From: Gemmatimonadales bacterium
Lineage (GTDB): Bacteria > Gemmatimonadota > Gemmatimonadetes > Gemmatimonadales > GWC2-71-9
DNA length: 11,089 nt
Assembly (NCBI GenBank): GCA_013813675.1
Contig: JACCRH010000114.1
Location: 1 to 11,089 of the forward strand
Direction: 5' to 3'
In this document: piece by piece, positions 6,989 through 11,089 of the stretch
Layout of the letters: each line of letters begins with the position of its first letter
How positions within the stretch are numbered: the first letter of the stretch is position 1
Translations under genes and position numbers: made by a program
The notes under the pieces: generated by a model
Seen by the model: the letters and a program-made list of their open reading frames with translations, nothing else
Told to the model about the DNA's origin: nothing
Databases searched by the model: none

Positions 6989-9091
6989 CTATCCCTCGCC
7001 CCTGCCGGGGGCGTGTCGCCGCGCTAGCAACTGGCGCACCATTTCCGCCGCTCGCTCGGGCGTGAACTTGAATTCCTCAAACAGCCGCTCGCCGGAGGCG
7101 GAGGCGCCGAAGCCCTCCATGGCGAGCATCCCGCCGTCGTCGGTGGTCCAGCGCAGCCAGCCGAAGGGCGACGCCGCCTCCACACCCAGACGGGTCCGCA
7201 CTGCCGGCGGCAGCACCTCGTTCCGGTAGGCCTCGGGTTGCGCCGCGAACAGCTCCCATGAGGGCATCGACACCACCCGCACCCGCACCCGATCGGCCTG
7301 GAGCAGCCGAGCCGCCGCCAGCGCCAGGTGCAGCTCGGAGCCGGTGGCGATGAGAATGGCCTGGGGAACACCGCCAGGAGCGTCGAGCAGGGTGTACGCG
7401 CCACGACGCACACCCTCGGCCGATCCCAGCGGTGGCCGTTCGATCACCGGCAGCTTCTGGCGCGACAGCACCAGCACCGCCGGGCCGTCGCGCCGCGCCA
7501 CCGCCACCCGCCACGCCTCGATCGTCTCCGGCGCGTCGGCGGGACGGAGGACGACGAGGTTGGGAATGGCGCGGAGCATCGCCAGGTGCTCGACCGGCTG
7601 GTGGGTCGGGCCGTCCTCACCCAGGCCGATCGAATCGTGAGTGCCGATGTAGATGACCGGCAGCCGCATGATCGCCGACAGCCGGATCGCCGGCTTCAGG
7701 TAGTCGGAGAACACCAGGAAGGTGCTGCCGAAGGGCCGGAGGCCGCCGTGGGCGGCGATCCCGTTGAGGATCGCGGCCATGCCGTGCTCCCGCACCCCCC
7801 AGTGAAACTGCCGGCCCGACGACATCGGTCCGAAGCTGCCTCCCTGCTTCAGCGTCGTGCCGGTGCTGCCGCCCAGATCGGCCGAGCCGCCCACCAGATT
7901 GGGCATCGCCGCCGCGAGCGCCTGGAGCGCGAGGCCGGAGGCCTGGCGGGTGGCGAGCGGCCCGTCGGCGTGGGTCAACGCCGGGAGCCCCCTGTCCCAT
8001 CCCTCGGGCAGCTCCCCCGACATCCAGCGCGGGAAGTCCGCGGCCAGGTCGGGGTGGTCGGCCGCGTAGGCCTTCCAGCGGTCCTGCCACTCGGACTCGA
8101 GCGCGGCGCCGCGGTCAAGCGCCGACCGCCAGTGGGCCAGCGCATCCTCGGGGACCGAGAACGGCGGCTCCGCCGGCCAGTCCATGATCTCTTTGGTCCG
8201 CCGCACCTCGTCGGCGCCGAGCGGCGCGCCGTGCGCCTCGGCGGAGTTGCGCTTGGTGGGCGCCGGATCGGCGATGTAGGTGCGCAGGATCAGCAGCGTG
8301 GGGCGGCCGGTCTCGGCGCGGGCGGCCTCCAGCGCGGCGGCGATTCCCCGAAGGTCGTTGCCGTCGCCCACCCGGACGACGTGCCACCCGTAGGCCTCGA
8401 ACCGGCGCTGCACGTCCTCCGAGAAGGTGAGCGCGGTGTCGCCGTCGATGGTGATGTGGTTGTCGTCGTAGATCACGTTGAGCTTGCCGAGCCGGAGATG
8501 CCCGGCGAGCGAGGCGGCCTCGCTGGAGACGCCCTCCATCAGATCGCCGTCGCTGGCAATGGCCCACACCCGGTGGTTCACCACCCGGTGTCCCGACCGG
8601 TTGAAATGCTCGGCCAGAAAGCGCTCGGCGATCGCCATCCCCACCGCGTTCGCCAGACCTTGTCCCAGCGGCCCTGTCGTGGTCTCCACCCCCGGGGTGT
8701 GGCCCCGCTCCGGATGTCCCGGCGTCCGCGAGCCCCACTGCCGGAACGCCTTGATCTCCTCCAACGGCAGGTCGTACCCGCTCAGGTAGAGCAGGGAGTA
8801 GAGCAGCATGGACGCGTGGCCGCAGGAGAGCACGAAGCGGTCGCGGTCGTGCCAGGCGGGATGGGAGGGACTGTGCCGCAGGAACCGGGACCAGAGGACG
8901 TAGCCGGCGGGGGCCAGCGCCATCGGCGTGCCGGGGTGGCCCGACTGGGCCGCCTCGACCGCGTCCATGGAGAGCGCCCGGATCGCGTTGATGCTGCGCC
9001 AGGCCAGCTCGGCGTCGGCTATGTCGGAATCGCGAAGGGAGAGGCCGCCATCGGAGCGGTGGGAGCGGGTGGGTGTGCTCTCTGCGGTCAG
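6989..9091 (-). CDS. tkt: Transketolase, probable CTG start
   Basis: This thiamine-diphosphate enzyme exchanges two-carbon units between sugar phosphates, in the cytoplasm. From CTG 9091 it is 700 residues, the normal family length. It has IRALSMDAVEAAQSGHPG (about 37-54), GHTPGVETTTGPLGQG (130-145), the ThDP/Mg motif SDGDLMEG with downstream Asn (about 180-211), VREHG with the catalytic Glu (about 435), and HDSIGLGEDGPTHQPVEH (485-502). The first ATG in frame (8968) falls inside the conserved N-terminal helix and would remove the IRALS part. Between it and the upstream in-frame stop TAG (9185-9187) there is no ATG, GTG or TTG. CTG 9091 has AAGGAG exactly 6 nt upstream. A conservative annotation would start at 8968 (659 aa); an upstream frameshift error is the other explanation. 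It is the first gene of tkt-tal-symporter-M61. Confidence 0.95.
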   Translation of the reverse strand: MTAESTPTRSHRSDGGLSLRDSDIADAELAWRSINAIRALSMDAVEAAQSGHPGTPMALAPAGYVLWSRFLRHSPSHPAWHDRDRFVLSCGHASMLLYSLLYLSGYDLPLEEIKAFRQWGSRTPGHPERGHTPGVETTTGPLGQGLANAVGMAIAERFLAEHFNRSGHRVVNHRVWAIASDGDLMEGVSSEAASLAGHLRLGKLNVIYDDNHITIDGDTALTFSEDVQRRFEAYGWHVVRVGDGNDLRGIAAALEAARAETGRPTLLILRTYIADPAPTKRNSAEAHGAPLGADEVRRTKEIMDWPAEPPFSVPEDALAHWRSALDRGAALESEWQDRWKAYAADHPDLAADFPRWMSGELPEGWDRGLPALTHADGPLATRQASGLALQALAAAMPNLVGGSADLGGSTGTTLKQGGSFGPMSSGRQFHWGVREHGMAAILNGIAAHGGLRPFGSTFLVFSDYLKPAIRLSAIMRLPVIYIGTHDSIGLGEDGPTHQPVEHLAMLRAIPNLVVLRPADAPETIEAWRVAVARRDGPAVLVLSRQKLPVIERPPLGSAEGVRRGAYTLLDAPGGVPQAILIATGSELHLALAAARLLQADRVRVRVVSMPSWELFAAQPEAYRNEVLPPAVRTRLGVEAASPFGWLRWTTDDGGMLAMEGFGASASGERLFEEFKFTPERAAEMVRQLLARRHAPGRGEG

Positions 9092-9097
9092 ACCAGG

Positions 9098-9103
9098 CTC
9101 CTT
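9098..9103 (-). promoter_or_regulatory. Ribosome-binding site AAGGAG deciding the transketolase start
   Basis: On the minus strand AAGGAG is followed by the 6-nt spacer CCTGGT and then CTG ACC GCA. This is near-perfect Shine-Dalgarno placement and is the main reason to take CTG 9091 as the start of the transketolase. Confidence 0.7.
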
Positions 9104-9148
9104 GGGGTGGAGATCGGACCGCAGAAAGCTAATCGGCGGGTGGACGGT

Positions 9149-9171
9149 GGGGCAGCGGGTGAGTGGGTGGG
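9149..9171 (+). other. G-quadruplex motif upstream of transketolase
   Basis: The plus strand reads four G-runs of at least three, with loops of 4, 5 and 1 nt (GGGG, CAGC, GGG, TGAGT, GGG, T, GGG). A further GGG lies at 9138-9140. The motif sits in the 119-bp gap between doxX and tkt, on the template strand for both genes, so it could fold in DNA but not in their transcripts; the mRNA leader would be a C-rich, unstructured tract. Effect on expression is unknown. Confidence 0.45.
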
Positions 9172-9210
9172 TGGTGCCAGTCGGCTAACGGGACTGATCT
9201 GGCTCCCCCT

Positions 9211-9609
9211 TCAGACCTGTCGGCTCGCCGAGAATCTCCCCGGCCCGGCGAGCGCGATCGCCAGTCCCATCGCCAGCAACGCCAGCTGAAATTCGAAGCC
9301 GCCTTTGTCGGCCCCGAACCCGTTCTTGGCGTGGACGAAGGTGATCGCGCCGAGCATGTCCAGGGCGACGAGAAGACCCGCGATATCGGTGAGGACTCCC
9401 ACCAGAAGGAGCAGCCCCCCACCCACTTCGGCCACGGTGGCGAAGATCGCGCTCAACGCCGGAAGCGGAACGCCCATACCGGCGAAGCCTTCAATGGTGC
9501 CGCCCAGGTCGGTGAGCTTGGGCCACCCATGGTAGAGCATGATGATTCCCAGCACGACGCGCAGAATGAGGAGAGCGGCGTCGGGATTGAGCGGAAGAAA
9601 GCGACGCAT
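9211..9609 (-). CDS. DoxX family membrane protein
   Basis: This small inner-membrane protein of 132 residues begins at ATG 9609, with AGGAGG (9625-9620) ten nt upstream. The family hallmarks are an N-terminal helix LLILRVVLGIIMLYHGWPKL (about 13-32) with the conserved HGWPKL, then GF-GMGVPLP, a long Gly/Leu-rich hydrophobic hairpin (about 50-90), the FVHAKNGF step (91-98), and a last helix LALLAMGLAIALAG (about 109-122). Four membrane segments are predicted, as usual for DoxX. Family members have been tied to quinone-linked thiosulfate oxidation and redox stress, but the role of this one is unknown. A divergent rhodanese-like gene nearby makes a sulfur or redox link tempting but unproven. The gap to tkt (119 bp) leaves it open whether it is cotranscribed with the tkt operon. 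Confidence 0.92.
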   Translation of the reverse strand: MRRFLPLNPDAALLILRVVLGIIMLYHGWPKLTDLGGTIEGFAGMGVPLPALSAIFATVAEVGGGLLLLVGVLTDIAGLLVALDMLGAITFVHAKNGFGADKGGFEFQLALLAMGLAIALAGPGRFSASRQV

Positions 9610-9619
9610 GAGTGCAGGA

Positions 9620-9625
9620 CCTCCT
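9620..9625 (-). promoter_or_regulatory. Ribosome-binding site of the DoxX gene
   Basis: AGGAGG on the minus strand lies 10 nt before ATG 9609. It selects this start over the longer in-frame extension to 9996, which would run antisense through the rhodanese gene. Confidence 0.7.
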
Positions 9626-9681
9626 GACAGAAGAGAGGATGGAGCTTCTCGAGGCAAGATAGACGGGGAACGGCCTGCCGG

Positions 9682-9697
9682 GGCCAGACATCTGGCC
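9682..9697. promoter_or_regulatory. Perfect palindrome between divergent genes, possible operator
   Basis: GGCCAGA-CA-TCTGGCC is a perfect 7-bp inverted repeat with a 2-bp centre. It lies near the middle of the 166-bp divergent region, about 80 bp from the DoxX ATG and about 85 bp from the rhodanese TTG. Placement and symmetry suit binding of a dimeric regulator acting on both genes. No regulator gene is in the window, and no consensus promoter elements are obvious around it. Confidence 0.4.
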
Positions 9698-9700
9698 GTT

Positions 9701-9730
9701 GGGGGGGGTCGCGAAGGGTTGAGGGTGGGG
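9701..9730 (+). other. G-quadruplex motif in the rhodanese leader
   Basis: A run of eight G (9701-9708) is followed by GGG (9716-9718), GGG (9723-9725) and GGGG (9727-9730), with loops of 7, 4 and 1 nt. It is on the coding strand of the rhodanese gene, so if transcription starts upstream of it, the mRNA leader could fold a quadruplex about 45 nt before the TTG start. Function is not known. Confidence 0.45.
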
Positions 9731-9763
9731 CCCCCGGCATTAGCTTGAGGAGACCCCACCAGC

Positions 9764-9768
9764 GGAGG
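9764..9768 (+). promoter_or_regulatory. Ribosome-binding site deciding the TTG start of the rhodanese gene
   Basis: GGAGG lies 7 nt before TTG 9776. No ATG or GTG occurs between it and the acidic N-terminal segment, so the TTG is the best start. Confidence 0.65.
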
Positions 9769-9775
9769 CGCGCGG

Positions 9776-10429
9776 TTGCGACGAGACCAGGCGCCCGACG
9801 AGTACGAGTACGAGGAAGAAGAAGAGCCGGCCGGACGCTGGAGCCGCGGACGATCCGACGGGGGACGCCGCTGGCTCCGGATCGTGCTCATCCTGTTCGT
9901 CATCCCGCTGCTGATCGGGGCCGGCGTCGCGATCTTCGCCGGGCGTCCGATCGCGTTCGATGCCATCCGCCGACTCACCGACCGCAAGTTTCCCACGGGA
10001 CAGTGGGTGGATGCCGCCGAGCTGGCGCGCTGGCGGGACGATCCCGTCCGGGCACACCCGGTGGTGCTCGACGCCCGGACGGAGGACGAATTCGCCGTGA
10101 GCCACCTCGAGGGAGCCGTCCGGGTGGACCCCTACCGGCCGAGCCTCCGGCCCTTGCGCGGCTTTCCCAAGGACACCGCGATCGTGCTCTATTCGTCGGT
10201 CGGGTATCGAGGCGCGCGGGTGGCGGATTTTCTGGTGCGACAGGGGTACAGCCGGGTCTACAATCTCGAGGGCGGGCAGTTCCTCTGGGCCAACCAGGGC
10301 AGGCCGATCTTCCGGCAGGACCGGCCCACCACCGAGGTCCATCCCTACAACCCCACCTGGGGTTTCCTGCTGGAGTCTCAGTACCGAATCAAGGCGCCGC
10401 CGGTCGAGAAGAAATCCGCGGCTCCCTAG
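9776..10429 (+). CDS. Membrane-anchored rhodanese-like protein lacking the catalytic cysteine
   Basis: This encodes 217 residues from TTG 9776. An acidic N-terminus (DEYEYEEEEEP, 8-18) precedes an Arg-rich stretch and one membrane helix (about 35-56). The rhodanese domain spans about 75-172: it has VVLDARTEDEFAVSHLEGAV (93-112), the beta strand TAIVLY (133-138), the active-site loop, and VYNLEGGQFLWANQGRPI (about 161-178). The C-terminal VHPYNPTWGFLLE (near 188-200) matches a known rhodanese subgroup. In active enzymes the loop begins with Cys, as in YCSVGYR; here it reads YSSVGYRG, with Ser140 (TCG) in place of Cys, so sulfurtransferase activity by the usual mechanism is unlikely. The domain probably faces the periplasm if the Arg-rich side stays inside. 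It diverges from doxX, and its 3' end overlaps the lipoprotein gene by 41 bp. Confidence 0.92.
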   Translation: MRRDQAPDEYEYEEEEEPAGRWSRGRSDGGRRWLRIVLILFVIPLLIGAGVAIFAGRPIAFDAIRRLTDRKFPTGQWVDAAELARWRDDPVRAHPVVLDARTEDEFAVSHLEGAVRVDPYRPSLRPLRGFPKDTAIVLYSSVGYRGARVADFLVRQGYSRVYNLEGGQFLWANQGRPIFRQDRPTTEVHPYNPTWGFLLESQYRIKAPPVEKKSAAP

Positions 10430-10898
10430 CGTCGCCGCGCTCGTCGGAGGCCCCGCTGCCGTTCCAGATGTCCGCGGCCACCTTCCAGACACCATCCGGC
10501 TGCTGCTTGAGGCAGAGCACGTACTGTCCCGAGTCGGCCTCCTCCTGGTCTGTTGGCGGAAGTCGATAGCGGCCAATCAGATACGCCGTGTCGCCGCCGA
10601 CCTCGAGGCGCAGGGTGTCGAGCTCCAGCCCGGTGTCGGTCCCCTCCGCCCAGAAATCGCCGATGGCCTCGCGGCCTCGGATCGGCTCGTGGTCGGGAGG
10701 CAGAAGGATGGCGTCCTCCTCGTAAAGCGCGGTAAGCGCCGCAGCATCGCCTTGGTTGCTGGCGACCACGTAGCGGTGCACCGTCTGTTCGATAGCGCCC
10801 AGGGATGCCGAATCCAGGGCGCCAGGGGCCCCCGAGCACCCGGCAAGGAGTGCCGCGACGCCAGCGACGAGCGGTGCAAATCCAGGCCTTGCTGTCAT
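10389..10898 (-). CDS. SnoaL/DUF4440-like (NTF2 fold) lipoprotein
   Basis: From ATG 10898 this is 169 residues: a short n-region with one Arg, a hydrophobic core, and the lipobox LAGC with lipidated Cys21. An in-frame GTG at 10925 would add nine residues and spoil the compact signal, so the ATG is preferred, though neither start has a strong ribosome-binding site. The mature domain has the NTF2-like pattern of the DUF4440/SnoaL group: an opening helix (LGAIEQTVHRYVVASNQGDAAALTALY), then EEDAILLPP, PIRGREAIGDFW, and alternating strands ending with a DGVWKVAADIWN-type strand. Such domains can be enzymes or ligand binders; no catalytic role can be named. The C-terminal tail after about residue 148 is low-complexity, charged and lies antisense to the rhodanese 3' end. 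Confidence 0.88.
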   Translation of the reverse strand: MTARPGFAPLVAGVAALLAGCSGAPGALDSASLGAIEQTVHRYVVASNQGDAAALTALYEEDAILLPPDHEPIRGREAIGDFWAEGTDTGLELDTLRLEVGGDTAYLIGRYRLPPTDQEEADSGQYVLCLKQQPDGVWKVAADIWNGSGASDERGDAREPRISSRPAAP

Positions 10899-10921
10899 TT
10901 TGGCGTCAATCTTGCTAGAAT

Positions 10922-11080
10922 TCACGAGTGTCCATAGTGGGCCTGGATTTCAGCCCTCAATTCACCTTCAACTTGGATCTTTGTGGCACGCAGATCACGT
11001 AGACATTCCGCAGTCTCCGTCCCCAGTTTCCGCCGTTCCCCCGGTCGCTCGATGCAGTCGCACCGCGATTGGCTTCTGGC
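10922..11080 (-). other. Start-less reading frame in the right-hand end
   Basis: A minus-strand frame runs open from just inside an in-frame TGA (11081-11083) to the TGA at 10922-10924. It has no ATG or GTG; the only TTG is near its end. The translation has a charged, helical look in its second half (ECLRDLRATKIQVEGELRA, then EIQAHYGHS), and its stop overlaps the alternative GTG of the lipoprotein gene as GTGA. It could be the tail of a broken or frameshifted upstream gene, or chance. This stretch is visibly less GC-rich than the rest. On the plus strand an ATG at 11052 opens a frame that runs off the window, without a ribosome-binding site. I recognise no product in either. Confidence 0.2.
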
Positions 11081-11089
11081 TCAGCATGG

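Noticed and set aside
4556..7027. 823-codon open frame on the plus strand
   Set aside because: It is antisense to the symporter and transaldolase, with low-complexity Arg/His/Glu/Gly composition and no recognisable motif. Long antisense openness is normal at this GC content.
7328..9289. 653-codon open frame on the plus strand
   Set aside because: It is antisense to transketolase, whose conserved motifs are complete; composition is that of a shadow frame.
9727..9734. GGGGCCCC palindrome as a second operator
   Set aside because: An 8-bp G/C-only palindrome is expected by chance in this composition and part of it belongs to the G-run tract.
9610..9996. N-terminal extension of the DoxX frame up to 9996
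   Set aside because: The extension is Ser/Pro/Arg-rich shadow sequence antisense to the rhodanese N-terminus. AGGAGG before ATG 9609 and the family's length set the start there.

Overview
The window is a GC-rich, gene-dense stretch of bacterial chromosome. Nearly all codons end in G or C, start codons include GTG and TTG, and there are two dispersed-repeat elements of the type often nicknamed 'HPERSEG', after the peptide they encode in one frame. This style, together with the mix of an exported M61 peptidase, DoxX, an FRG protein and a membrane-anchored rhodanese, fits a soil or sediment bacterium such as Gemmatimonadota or Acidobacteriota. That placement is inference; there is no rRNA or other phylogenetic marker here.

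Left part (1-2638). A five-copy 17-bp tandem repeat sits at the left edge. It is followed by a small secreted protein gene (+). An FRG-domain gene (-) converges on it with a 10-bp overlap. Divergent from the FRG gene is an unrecognised 79-residue gene, followed on the same strand by a glutamyl-Q tRNA(Asp) synthetase (gluQ). A repeat hairpin at 2660-2730 separates gluQ from the large minus-strand gene block that converges on it.

Middle part (2718-9091, all minus). This is a tight four-gene operon read right to left: transketolase, transaldolase, a DAACS/SDF-type acidic amino acid or dicarboxylate symporter, and an exported M61 glycyl aminopeptidase with a PDZ domain. The gaps are 6 bp, 0 bp and a 4-bp GTGA overlap. 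The first two genes are the non-oxidative pentose phosphate pathway. The last two would suit release of amino acids outside the cytoplasm followed by uptake. The transketolase has no ATG/GTG/TTG start that keeps its conserved N-terminus; the best start is a CTG preceded by a perfect AAGGAG.

Right part (9211-11089). A DoxX-family membrane protein (-) and a membrane-anchored rhodanese-like protein (+, TTG start) diverge from a 166-bp intergenic region holding a perfect 7-2-7 palindrome and a G-quadruplex motif. The rhodanese lacks its catalytic cysteine (Ser140). A SnoaL/DUF4440-type lipoprotein gene (-) converges on the rhodanese with a 41-bp overlap. The last ~165 bp are less GC-rich and hold only a start-less reading frame. 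I see no phage, insertion sequence, CRISPR or tRNA, and no clear new multi-gene system. The most notable points are the CTG start, the cysteine-less rhodanese and the repeat elements at gene ends.
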